64,000 bases of DNA, taken from Asterias rubens (Eukaryota > Echinodermata > Asteroidea > Forcipulatida > Asteriidae). The DNA is taken from assembly GCF_902459465.1 (NCBI RefSeq), contig NC_047063.1:13577343-13641342 (forward strand). The letters are read 5' to 3'. Both the position numbers and the translations under genes were made by a program. The notes beneath the pieces were generated by a model. The model was not told the DNA's origin and ran no database searches. It saw only the letters and a program-made list of their open reading frames with translations. Shown in pieces: positions 10,609-22,037 of the stretch (position 1 is its first letter; the number at the start of each line of letters is the position of its first letter).

Positions 10609-12739
10609 TCAAACTGACGGATAGGCCCGTAGTATTTTCACGTCTTCGAACGGTCGGTCCTCTGAATTGGTGTCCACCATTCCCATACGTTTCACAACAC
10701 CCAAACCCTCGGAGACTCTTCCGAATATTGTGTGTTTACCGTCCAGATTCTGACAGGGTGCTAGCGTGATGAAGAATTGGCTGCCGTTGGAATCGGGGCC
10801 GGCGTTTGCCATTGAGAGTACTCCTGCTCCAGTGTGCCGAAGATCTGGATGAAACTCGTCTGGGAAGGTTGACCCGTAGATGGAGGCGCCTCCACGTCCT
10901 ATAAATCAGGTTAAAAAAACATAGAAGGTGTAACTATTATTGCCTGGGTCAATATCATTACTCCTACAGTTTTTCCATTCAATATTCACCCATAAGCGTT
11001 TGAATGACACAAGCATCATAGTGACTTTCAATTTGATATAAGTTGGTTGCAGAAAGTTCTGTATCTCGCTTTGCTACACAAACTTTGTACTTGAATGGTT
11101 AGCGAAGGATTGGTCAATTAACAGGTAAATTATCAAAAAAAAAGGAGGCAAGAACATGGCCTACTTCGAATGAAGAATTCAAGTTAGTGTAAACATTTTG
11201 TAAAAAGATGTTACTTATTGAAGTTAATTAAGTTAACAAATTGAAACAAAAAAACTCATAGACTGGTTCTTCCAAGTTGTATGATTAGGAAACTGCATTG
11301 TCTGAGTTTGTACTATGTTGGTTTCACCGCTATGCACTATTCAATTTGCGGTTGTCTGCCCCCAGTTAAGAAAGTTAGACGAATGGTCTCAAGTATGCCT
11401 GATTAACAGGAACAATAAATGTTGCAAAGTACCATGGGCTAGCTACTAGTTTGCGTGACATAATGAATCGGTAGGCGTTGTGTTTCATGTTTGAGAGGTT
11501 AAGATCTTTTTCAATTTGCGAACTTTTGAAGGGCACTAAGGCCAAGAAGACCATGGCCACCTTGGCTTCTGTGTTATTCCAGGACTTTACCAAGGGGTTG
11601 TTTTCATTCATCAATAATACCTACCTGTGCCAGTTGGATCCCCACCTTGCACGACAAAGTTGGCGATGATGCGGTGAAATATAACACCATTGTAGTATCC
11701 CCGTCTCGCAAGCTCGGCAAAATTTCTGCAGGTTTTGGGCGAGTGGTGCCAGTACAACTCAATGGTTACTTTTCCCATACTACAGAAAAAACAAAAGATG
11801 TCACAGAGGGTTAGAAAATGTGTAATGGAAATCGTAATGATGTACATGTAAGCTTTAGTGTTTAAAATGGAAGTGTGCTGATTATCAAACTTTGGTCTCA
11901 TATACATGGTGAACAGGATTGGACCGGTAACTCTACATGTCCTAAACATGGAGGTCCTTCCCCCCCCCCCCCCCCGGTGTTTGTGGCATCTCATGTGCAA
12001 AGAACCCTTATCTTATCTGCTCTGTAAGATGCTAAACAAGGTTTAATGAGAAACATCATAAACAATATGAAGTATACAAACAAAGGCCCACCCGACCCAA
12101 GGTTGGGGTTGGAGTGCAATTGCAGTAACACTTCCTAGTAATCCTATTCCTTTGCTAGTGAACTTAGAAGTGCTACTCCAGTTTTGCTGTGCTCCATACA
12201 TGCTCCATCCATACTGTATGCATCATGCTTTTGACATTGCTAGTATAGTTGTTTTAGTAGTGTAACTGTAATGACATGTAAACTGAGGTGTCATGTTGTG
12301 ATGACTGAGTTTTTGTGCTGTCCTTACTCTATGGATATACTGACTGATCATTCAATCGATCAATCATTCATCATTCATTGGTATGGAGTGATGACGATCT
12401 GCTTCAATTTAAAGCATCGTGTACATAAATTTGTTATATACTGACAATATTAACAAGCTTGAGAAGTAAATTAAATACAAGAGGAGGTAGATTGAATGTG
12501 AGATGACACTGGTACGCTTCATTCTAAACACTGATACATATGTGCATGTTGTACCGTAACAACCATAAACAGACAAAGTTTGATGGTTTGATAAACCGTG
12601 GAGGTAGAATTCTACCTCAACGGATAAACAAACCTTTGTTGTCCGTACACACACACATCATCATGATCAAACTATTTCAGTACTTAGCACTGTGTTACCT
12701 TGTATCGAAAACAACAGTTGGTGCTTGCTGAGAAGACAT
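10609..12739 (-). CDS. PPIL1: Peptidyl-prolyl cis-trans isomerase-like 1 (spliceosomal cyclophilin)
   Basis: Three coding exons on the minus strand: 12739-12699 (ATG at 12737-12739, donor gtaaca), 11779-11625 (acceptor ctgtag, donor gtaggt) and 10898-10609 (acceptor tttatag, stop at 10611-10609). Their 486 nt encode 161 residues, close to the 166 of human PPIL1. It is a single cyclophilin domain with [11 protein letters not shown] at 21-31, [20 protein letters not shown] at 48-67, [11 protein letters not shown] at 103-113 and [10 protein letters not shown] at 118-127. PPIL1 is a nuclear prolyl isomerase of the activated spliceosome. The residues equivalent to cyclophilin A Arg55, Phe60 and Gln63 are present (Arg50, Phe55, Gln58). 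The position of cyclophilin A Trp121 is Asn116 here, whereas human PPIL1 has Trp; this should weaken cyclosporin binding (inference). No close AATAAA was found downstream of the stop. Confidence 0.95.
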
Positions 12740-13931
12740 AGTAGCAGGAAAACAGGTATATTTCACAGAAAGTAAGGCAGTAAAACAGCTCAAAATGCCG
12801 TTTTCACCGTTTTGTTCATTCGACACACACGCTTAGTCTAAACAGCACCACCAAGAGTTGGTTATTGTCCAGGCCGCTGATTGTATGGTAGACATGCCAC
12901 AAGTCCACTGTGCATTGCGTTTACAATGGGGCAGTGTGGTGGGCCCTTTTCTAAACAATATTAAGGAAGGGGTAAAATTGTTGGCTCAATTTCACAACCA
13001 TGGAGGTAGAATTAGAAATATTATAATCTTCTTCATTCCACATGTCATCCGTTTTCGTTAAAAAAAAGTAAGCGACCCTCTTCTCTCGGAAAGGGGGGTT
13101 ACAGGAAATAATTTAGGAATAATGTTAGCTTATATAACTTTAGATAAAAGTTTCTTTTTGAGTATCATAACATGAAATCAAACAATCATTTTGGTTGATC
13201 AAAAGCACATAATAAATATCTGAAAGGAACCTTTTTGTGTATTTTTTATTGTGAAGCTTTTTTTATAGTTATATTGTAATATTTTTAACGATTGTGAATT
13301 ATGTCGCTATTCAGCGGAATGCTGCGATGACATTTTTAATTAAATAAATCATTTTATACACGTGCAATGAGGAACTAAACATTCCTAAAAACGTAGCCAT
13401 TGTGACAGTTAGTCCGGGAATTAGGCCTCGTTGACATTACTTTTGGGATGTGTCCTTCTGAAGACGAGCGAAGACGTATGACAAGGCGTAACGATGGAAT
13501 GTTTAAGTTATTACATTGACTTGAATGTTTCTTAATTGACTCACTTTTGTGTAGGAGTGAGTCATGTCCATAATTCATCCGAATTAAGTTGTTAAGTCTC
13601 TCCCACAGTGACGAATCGTCAGGAGCTCGAGGGATTGCCACGCATGGTGGATAACATGACTGTATCAGATAGACGTAGGTGTCTACATGCATAAAACAAT
13701 CATGAATAGACGTATGGAAAGCTCTTCTGGGTAGATTAGTTTGATATCTGATATAAACAATAATGTGATATCAAATAATGTGATATCATAATTATGAACA
13801 TACTGAAATTTATTGAAAATTAACAATAACCGTGTCTGGACGTGAAATCATAATGCAAGAAGTTGTCTTCGACCATGGTCTCAGAGAGGTATCGGGTACC
13901 CACGCAGTCTCGTCCGAGGGCTGATTGTAGC
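12740..13931. other. Upstream flank of PPIL1 and intergenic DNA, nothing recognised
   Basis: The PPIL1 promoter should lie just above 12739, but I see no clear TATA or initiator motif. The rest is AT-rich, with short gatatca repeats near 13745-13790. Confidence 0.4.
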
Positions 13932-14110
13932 TTAAAGGCAGTGGACATTATTGGTAATAAATTGTCAAAAACCAGTCTTCTCACATAGTGGTTCTCAACA
14001 TATGCATAAAATAACAAACCTGTGAAAATTTGAGCTCATATTATGGTTGTCGAAGTTGCGAGATAATAATGCAAGAAAAAAACCTTTTCACACAATCATC
14101 AGCTCATTCC
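13932..14110 (-). mobile_element. Family A MITE fragment
   Basis: It begins TTAAAGGCAGTGGACATTA and continues in the reverse-oriented family sequence (caaaaaccagtcttctcac, acaaacctgtgaaaatttg, gttgcgagataat), then stops before the CTCCCTCTGAAG block. Confidence 0.8.
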
Positions 14111-14239
14111 GAAATTTAACTAATAATAACATAAAAACAATGTTTGAATAGCAAATTCTCTATTGGTTCAATCACAGTTATAACCGATTATGGAACATCA
14201 TGATTGATTTGTTTTTTAAGATAATAGGCCTTAATGCAG

Positions 14240-14640
14240 TTAAAGGCACTGGCGACTAAATTGGTAACTACTAAAAAAAATATTGTTATCATAAAAACTT
14301 ACTTGGTATAGCGAGTAATGGAGAGCTGTTGGTGGTATAAAACATTACGTTGTGAGAAACGGTTCCCTCTGAAGCAACGTATAGTTTTTGATACATAGGT
14401 TATTTATTCAATACTAAAAGTTCTTCAGACCTATATAGCCTTTTAAGGCACCTGAACGCACTCAAAATGAATTTTTGTGCAACCAGTTTTTCCATTATTA
14501 TTACTTGCAACTTCGATGACAACTAATTATGCCAAATTTTCAGTTTGTTAATAAAAATTATTTGTATGCATTATATTTGGATGCATCGTAAGTGGGAACA
14601 CTGGCCTTTGGCAACTACCAAAGGTTTACATGAATTTAAC
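14240..14640 (+). mobile_element. Family A MITE, diverged
   Basis: It begins TTAAAGGCACTGG and keeps acttacttggta, gagagctgttgg, ttccctctgaag and aacttcgatgac. The right end is degraded (aactaccaaagg). Confidence 0.8.
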
Positions 14641-16951
14641 AATAGTATTGAACCTGATAAAATGCCATCTATACGATTTGTCTTCAATAACGAGACCCCA
14701 GCATTGTTCTCTATGCATTTTATCCCACGCACTTGAGCTATCGTTGTTACTTTATAAGTGTAATGAAAAGTGATAATGTCATGGACAATAATACATCAGC
14801 ATATGAGCGTATGATCCACACAAAGGTTACAATTGAAAGTGCTCATTGTACCATACAATTGAAAAATAATTTGAAATATATCGACACACAAAAGCAATTA
14901 ATGTTGGTCTCCTGTTTTTTTGTCACTTCAAGACTTGATTAATGAAAAATGTAAGCAATTTTTTTTAAACAATGTCTCCGTTTGATTTACTGTGATGAAT
15001 CTTTCATGCTGAAACCAATGTTGTTATATTTCAATAATGCAGCAGTAGCGTCGGGAACACAGTGGGACAGTGCCAAACGAGGAGGACAGAGGGGGTGTAA
15101 TCAGTCTGTGTTGCTGTGATAAAAGCATTGACTTGCCATAACGGCTGACTTACAACGTTATTCTTAAGGGGGGGGGGGGGGCGCCAACACGGGGTTAACA
15201 TTATTGACCCCCCCCCCCCCCCGTGTCACAAAAAGACATAGAAATGAATAAAAATGACACTGATCCATAGTTAGTAAAAAAAAAAAAAAACGCATTGTTG
15301 CTGGGCGCCATCTTTGGTCCAAAATGTAGCACAACCCAAATGGGCAGAATGACAAACGTTTTTGGCTGTTCGCCCATGCATTGGTTTTACCAAACATAGT
15401 TTCCCTAATAATTGCAAGTTGTTGTAACTTTCTCAATAAAACAGCCCCAGGCGGGCTTTGCGTATAGGGGGCCTACGTCTCATAACATTACATATTTTGC
15501 TGCATAATAATTTTTAATAACAGACATTATTATTTGTATTAATTTGTTATAATGCTTGTGTACATTGTCCAACGCACAACTGTAAATTCTTCATTTATGT
15601 TTGGACCCGTCGGTAAAAAAACACATCTTCTGTAGTATAGAATTGCCATCATCACTGTTCCTGAATAAGGACCACCGTTTTTGAATCGGTTTAGAAAAAT
15701 AAAATAAAAGTTCCCAAATGAAAAGCACTATACGACGGTGGCAATGTTGTACAGACAAAAATTTGCAACTAGTCGTCCTCCTCATAGTTGACGAAATTAA
15801 TTCACAGTTCCTAACCCTTTTTATTACCCTCAACCCTTTAAGCCCATTTGCAAGGAAAGATATACACTGCCAAGTATATAGAAACAGGTTTGCGTTCATT
15901 CCCAATGTTAACCCACTCTGAAATGCGGTTAACTTAATTAAGAATCACTCGGCGATGTGCTAGTAGTCTGGCTTAGTCGCTCCTCTTCACATGGGTGGTA
16001 CACTGTCGGTGGGCGTGGTTAGGGGAGGGGGTTGCCTGAAGCAGAGGCAGACCATCGGTCCAATGGTGACGAAACATGGCTGAGTGATAACGCAGAAAGG
16101 GTGCTTATTCTTCCCGGGGGTTGTTGTAACACTGGCTGGGATAGAGGTGAAAACATGATTTATTAACAGGGTTGAGATGTCGGGGATGCAGCTAATAATA
16201 GTCAAGATGGGGGAAAACACGTCCCCAGGGTGACAAACTGGTATCCTGATTGGATTGAGTATAAAAAAAATATAAAAAAATATATATAGCTGCGCGGCAA
16301 TTGCAAAAGGGGCCACTTGTGCATTCGGGTCGTCTCGCTATGCGACTTCACACGCTACACACTACTCTAAATAAATAAATAAATAACAACCATAAAATAA
16401 AACATACATGAATAATCTATTGTTTCAATCTGATAGGGTTCTTAATCAAAGGGTAAAGTAATTAACAATAAGGTCTTTTATCACTTATCTAAATCATAGA
16501 GCATCGACTTGTGCCGTTTGGGTGGTGGTGCACGGTGTTGAGTGATATTTTGTACGGGAGTAATTTTGTAAAAATGACACGGTACAGTTTTCCCCGCAGG
16601 GCAGGTGAGTCTCGGGACTGTTATTGGATAAACAACATGGTGGTCGGATGCAATAAGGCAAGCTTCCCCTATCGTGATGGAGTTATTGTTGTGATAGAGT
16701 AGATCAGTCGTCATATTCCTTCTAACGCCTTGTTGTTTGAGATACGGCCGGCTGAAACTGCAAGAAAAATGTTTCTTTCGATGATTTGAACTTTAAATTC
16801 GTTCTGATCAAAGTCTCACTTTTAGAACTTTGTATTTATTTGGCAGATGTATTTTTATGAAATATTACTTTTTATTGCACCAGAAGTATAACGTACTATT
16901 GGTCAGGGGAAATGTCGAGGGTCCATACTGATACCTTGGGAAATAACCAAA
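14641..16951. other. Intergenic DNA, no gene recognised
   Basis: Apart from the G/C homopolymer pair, this stretch has only short chance open frames with no recognisable domain and no convincing splice structure. Confidence 0.4.
15167..15222. repeat. Inverted homopolymer pair, G run then C run
   Basis: A run of about 13 G is followed within about 30 bp by a run of about 15 C, with only gcgccaacacggggttaac and a short AT stretch between. The two runs could pair as a hairpin. Confidence 0.8.
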
Positions 16952-17340
16952 TTAAAAGAACAAGTTGCCTTGGATCGGTCGAGTTGGTCTATAAAAAGCG
17001 TTTGTAACATTTTGTTATAAAATCCACATGGTTAGTTAGATGTTTAAATATAGAATACAATGATCCACACAAATTTGCCTCGAAATTTGCGTGTTTTTCT
17101 GTTACTTTACGAACTAACACGGTCGGCCATATGGGAGTAAATTTGACTCCCATAATTAATGGCCGACCGTGGTAGTCGACAAGATAAAAAGAAAACCACG
17201 CAATTTGGAGGCATGTTTGTGTGGATCATTGTATTCTACTTTTACAACATCTGTCTAACCATATACGCATTTAATAACAAACGGTTACAAACGCTTTTCA
17301 AAGACCAACTCGACCAATCCTAGGCAACGTGTTCCTTTAA
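16952..17340. mobile_element. Family B full-length palindromic MITE (TTAA-AG termini), older copy
   Basis: The 389-bp sequence is an inverted repeat over its whole length. It begins TTAAAAGAACAAGTTGCCT and ends aggcaacgtgttcctttaa; the arms meet at cggtcggccat...atggccgaccg around 17120-17170. It is about as long as the copy at 26384-26774 but more diverged. Confidence 0.9.
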
Positions 17341-17485
17341 TAGCAACATCATGATAAACGTGTAATGTATAGGTTTGCTATAATCTATTATTCTACCACA
17401 GTAGAGTAGCTTTTTCAGAACTCGGGAGACTTACCGACACCAACACACATAATAAGAGAAAGAACGACACAGATAGATAAACAAC

Positions 17486-17545
17486 CCCCCCCCAAAAAAA
17501 AAAAAAAAAAAAAAAACATCCCCCCCCCCAAAAAAAAAAAAAATA
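17486..17545. repeat. Cn-An homopolymer tracts
   Basis: Two successive C9-10 then A13-22 runs. Similar C-run/A-run junctions lie at about 33484-33508 and 63077-63107. Confidence 0.8.
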
Positions 17546-17559
17546 AATAAATAATTAAG

Positions 17560-17745
17560 ACTAAAAAAACTACATTAACATACAATCAAGTAAACAGCAA
17601 ATGAATGACATAACAAACAATAAAAAACAACAACACCATTTTCCATAAAACACCACAAAATACCATCACAACAAAAAACAATAACAACACCAAACAATTA
17701 AACAAACACACCCAACACCCCTTGATAAACAAACACAGAAATAAA
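17560..17745. repeat. A/C-rich, almost G-free segment
   Basis: Long stretches of A and C with isolated T and very few G (for example caacaacaccattttcc). It adjoins the larger C-rich asymmetric tract downstream. Confidence 0.6.
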
Positions 17746-18047
17746 CAAGAGCCAGCGAACCAATCAACGTTCTATTGATGCAATAATTTAATGAGTCTCC
17801 ACTAAGCAACAATATCTGTAATTACATTACATTGTCCATCAGATTAAAAAATATAACACATAACATCCTTTTTCTTTATATATGTATTTCGCTGTACAAT
17901 TAATTAAAGTACTGGCACATTGTACTTAGTTGACGAGTTATAATTATTGTAATGAATAGTTAAAGAAGACATTCTTTAGAAATGAAAGCTGTTCCAGGCA
18001 AAGCCTCTTCCTCATGCTACATTTGAATTGTAACAGCTATGGGGCCA

Positions 18048-18110
18048 GAGCCCCATTCCAGATAGAGCCCAATTCCAGATAGAGCCCAATTACAGATAGA
18101 GCCCAATTAG
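18048..18110 (+). repeat. 17-bp tandem repeat, about four units
   Basis: The unit gagcccaattccagata repeats with a few changes. Confidence 0.8.
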
Positions 18111-18129
18111 CGATCAATGCAAGAAAGGA

Positions 18130-18215
18130 AACCGTGTAGGGTAAAGTTTAGTACTTTGTAGAGTCAGTGCTAAACACTCATCGGTGTTTGTGGGTAAAAA
18201 CCCAAATGAACATAG
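18130..18215 (+). mobile_element. SINE tail fragment (class C)
   Basis: It resembles the 3' part of the element at 31205-31400: agtactttgtagagtcagtg, ctaaacactcatcggtgt and gggtaaaaaccc are matched there by agtactgagtatacagtg, ctaacacatatcggtgt and gggtaaaaaa. Confidence 0.5.
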
Positions 18216-18922
18216 GAAACTTTGCTTAGCACAAAATAGGTTAACAGTCAAACAAGCCACCTGAAATTATAATGATACATCCCGACTTGGTAAATAAATT
18301 CACATCAATTAGCAGTTTAATGAACGTTTACACACATATTTACCAAAGGGACGTGGTCAGATATGCAATAAGGAATTACGAATACTATGTACGTATACCT
18401 TTCAGTTCAAAACCAACTGAATTGTGTGTATTACATTGTTTACTTTTTACTTTTTGCGTTTTCTTTTGTTTTTGAAGAGGAAAACACAATGAGATGAATC
18501 CCCTAAATCCCCTTAAACTAAATCATTAATACCATCCCTTCCACTTATAACAGCGTTGTTGGTGTGATCCCCATATTATTATTAATTATAGTATTGCCTT
18601 GTTTGATAATAAGAGAACTTGACCGGTCTTTTGAAGTCGCCAGTTTCAATATCACAGAACAAAGCCTGGTTTTACATACAATAACACACAGTCACACAAT
18701 TTCCATCTCACTCTGCTGATACCCATCTTATTACCCTTTCACTTATTCCATCCATCTACTCACCAGTATCTTATATCACCCTTTATCTATCGCCGTCTTT
18801 AATTTCTCTTCCACCCCTCACCATCTTCAAGACGCTCCACTGTTACTTTTCTCCCTCTGTCATATTTCCTTTATCTTCATCTCCCAAACACATGCAGATG
18901 TGTCTTTGTATGATGCATGCAG

Positions 18923-19293
18923 TTAAAGACACTGACACATTTTGGTAAGTTTCAAACACCAGTATCCTCACTTGGTGTATCTAAACATTATGCCTAGAAT
19001 AACAAACCTGTGACAATTTAAACTCAATTAATGTCATCGACTTTACAGGAGAAGAATGAAGGAAAAAACACCCCCATTGTTCAAATGAGATGCCTATAAA
19101 AGGCTTAAGGTCTATGTATTTTAATATTACTTGAGTGAGAAATCGCCTCTTTCTCAAAACCTACGTTTCTCAGAAGGAGCCGTTTCTCACAATGTTTGAT
19201 GCTACAAGCAGCTCTCCATTGTTTGTAACCAATTTTATTTTTTTACGCTAACAATTATTTTGAGTGATTACCAATAGAGTCCAGTGCCTTTAA
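18923..19293 (-). mobile_element. Family A MITE, full length, reverse orientation
   Basis: Bounded by TTAAAGACACTGACAC and gtccagtgcctttaa. Reads caccagtatcctcacttgg ... gagccgtttctcacaatg ... aacaattattttgagtgatt, the reverse complement of the forward family. Confidence 0.9.
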
Positions 19294-19928
19294 TTCTCTC
19301 ATCAACTATTTCTTGCACCCTTTCCCGGGTTATCTCATCAGACCTCTTCCTGCTCACACCCTCATCACCGATCCTCCCACTCAAGACGTCTTATCTCAAC
19401 ACATCTCCCAACTATATTCCATTTTCCCAAACTCCTCTAGCTCATCCTTGGTTTCAATTGACACTGGCGATTTCCCTTTTATCTCCCCATCTTAACACCC
19501 ATTAGATCACCCGCTCAGACCAGGGACTGCATCACTTAAACAACACGCAGACTTCCATACACTACAAATAATTAACGCGAATGCATCTTTTACATCTCTT
19601 TTAATAAAGGATCCTCTCTTTACTTCACAAGGTCTATACTATCATCTCCATTGGGAATCTTGCCCGCTCTCCCATTCCCCATCTCTCCATCTCGCTCTCA
19701 CAATTCCACTTCCTTTTACATTTCTCAGACCTCTCTTTATACACTCATACCGTTTACATTTTCAACACGGTACTCACTTTCTTCAACATTTACCATAAAC
19801 TCCTGACATATGACTGTACCACTATAGATATTTCGAAAAACACGAGACACAACATCACCTCCTCTTCACAACACTTATAAATCCACCACTTTACCGATTT
19901 TACAGATTGTTTTATACGAGAAAAAAAA

Positions 19929-20047
19929 TTTACGGAGCATTTAAAGACACATTCGTAAAACACAATCTGGAAAAAACATCTTCGTTCGAACGAGGGTTGT
20001 TTACAGATTTGTTTTCCTCACGTATGTCCCTTTAAAAGCTCCGTAAA
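19929..20047. mobile_element. Palindromic MITE, family J (tttacggagc termini)
   Basis: The left arm tttacggagcatttaaag returns as ctttaaaagctccgtaaa on the right, with a perfect centre cttcgttcgaacgag. Length 119 bp. Confidence 0.75.
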
Positions 20048-20339
20048 AAAGGTGCGGCAAAGAAGAACACAAATATTTCCCTGAATATTGTTCTAAAAGC
20101 AAAATCAAATCCCTATACCAATGATTGATTCTAATTCCAGTAATGACACATCACCGCGAATTCCTCCCTTCGTCCAAACAACACTCTATCTCTCATCGAT
20201 TCCACTCTCCATCGTCAATCACAGCTCTCCACATCTCCACGTACACCCTCAACTATATCCAAAAATCGAGAGATCCCAAAGGAGTCTCGATTCTTTTCCT
20301 TAACATCCTCTCAAACTCTGCCCTCGCACTCTTTTCTCC

Positions 20340-20783
20340 TGTCTCCGGAATTACTGAACACCCTGATCGTGTTTCTGACCGAAACACCATGGGCCAATTT
20401 CATAGAGCTGCTAAGCACAACAAATTGCTTAGCATGGGATTTCTTCCTTGATAAAAACAGGATTACCAACCAATTCTCCATTTGTTGCATATTGCTTGAT
20501 ACTGGTATTCAGCTGTTGTTGGCTTATCCTGGAAATCACCTGTCTCCGGAATTACTGAACATCCTGATCGTGTTTCTGACCGAAACACCATGGGCCAATT
20601 TCATAGAGCTGCTAAGCACAACAAATTGCTTAGCATGGAATTTCTTCCTTGATAAAAACAGGATTACCAACCAATTCTCCATTTGTTGCATATTGCTTGA
20701 TACTGGTATTCAGCTGTTGTTGGCTTATCCTGGAAATCACGTTGAAATTTGGTTGGTAATCCTGTTTTTATAAAGGAAGAAAC
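20340..20783. repeat. 201-bp tandem duplication followed by an inverted segment
   Basis: Units 20340-20540 and 20541-20740 differ at only a few bases (tgtctccggaattactgaac starts each). At 20750-20783 the block ggttggtaatcctgtttttat is the reverse complement of an internal part of the unit, so the end can fold back. The open frame spanning it is repeat-derived. Confidence 0.85.
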
Positions 20784-21174
20784 TTCATTATTAGTGCTAA
20801 ATTAATACATCACATCTTAACGGCTCATTATAGGTTTGTGAAATAAAATTATTGATCATGTAAATATAACCAAGAAGGAAAACAAAAAACAAAAACAGAA
20901 AAAACCTGTCAGTCAGAGACAAGAATAGTCACAATCCCATGTGAAGTAAGTTATTCCGACCGGCAACCCACTTATTTGTTGACTTGTCAAATTTTCCACT
21001 TCATTTTTTTGTTACATTTTGAAAGTGTGCCCTGAAAACGAGTTATTAACATGTCATGCGCTTACTCTATACTAACGTTTAGGCTAGGCGCATACTATAC
21101 TACACATACTTAGGCGTGGGCTATGCAATGGGTGTGATATGCTTAGAAGGGGTGTACATAATATTTGGTAAAGA

Positions 21175-21420
21175 GGCCTCAAGTTTTGATGGCTTAGTCA
21201 TCAGAGTTTAATGGGTCCGAATCCGGTCATGACACGTTTCTCCTTGAGCAAAACACTTATAACTACAAATGCCTCTCATCACCCAGTAGTAAGTATGGGT
21301 CAGTGAGGGTAGAGGTGGTGCTTGTGGTTGGTTTAGCTTATAGTACGCTACTTTGGTAGTAAAGGTTGTACACTCCACATGGTGTTGAGCTAGTTTAAGG
21401 ATCATTTGTAATAATGCTCC
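21175..21420 (+). mobile_element. tRNA-derived SINE, class B, 5'-damaged
   Basis: Carries a T-arm-like gggtccgaatccggtcatgacac, then gagcaaaacactta, gagggtagaggtgg, ggttgtacactcc and gctagtttaagga, in the same order as the better copy at 61119-61430. Confidence 0.65.
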
Positions 21421-21973
21421 GCAACGGTCATTCTTATAATAGAGTTGATACTAATACTTCGGGGATGGAAAGACAGCCAAATGAAGGCTGAGATTTATTA
21501 ATATTTTTCATTTTCGATCAAGCAACTGACGGCCTTATAATGAAAACAAGTTTGAAAATAGACCCTTTATAGCAGTCCCCCCCCCATGCACATTCGATTC
21601 TAAATATAGGTTAGGAGACACATTTTTCTTATTTCATTACACCGCAATTTCACCAAAGTAAGAATGAATTTTATTCGACACTGCCTTGAACAATCACACT
21701 AACGACGTTTCGTGATTTGGTCTGATTGGATTTTAAGGAAACAAGCTCAACCTGCAAATACAATAGTTATTTGGAGATACAAAACGGCTCTCAAAACCGA
21801 GAAAGGATACGTTAAACACCATGGTATATTTAATAGTAACATTTCATTTATGACTTTTACCTTGAAATTTCAATTATAACATAGTTTTTCTTTTTTCTGT
21901 ACATCATATCAAATACACCTGTTTTAAAAGTCACCGCTTTAAGTAATAAATCATGTTTTTGTATAACTTATTG

Positions 21974-21979
21974 TTTATT
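21974..21979 (-). terminator. Candidate polyadenylation signal of the H1-like receptor gene
   Basis: TTTATT on the plus strand is AATAAA on the minus strand, about 60 nt past the receptor stop codon. Confidence 0.45.
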
Positions 21980-22037
21980 GTTTACAATGTATACAAAGCA
22001 TTGATGACGTTGCAGCACTGCGTCCCATAGCCTAGTC

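Larger units (their letters stand above)
18690..20340. repeat. Strand-asymmetric, G-poor C/T-rich tract interrupted by two MITEs
   Basis: The segments 18690-18900, 19294-19920 and 20105-20340 consist mainly of C, T and A on the plus strand and are visibly short of G. The insertions at 18923-19293 and 19929-20047 do not share the bias. Open frames inside arise from the low frequency of stops in this composition and show no domain. Confidence 0.55.

Noticed and set aside
20369-20773. 134-residue frame with an internal duplication
   Set aside because: Arises from the 201-bp tandem repeat (201 is divisible by three, so the frame persists).
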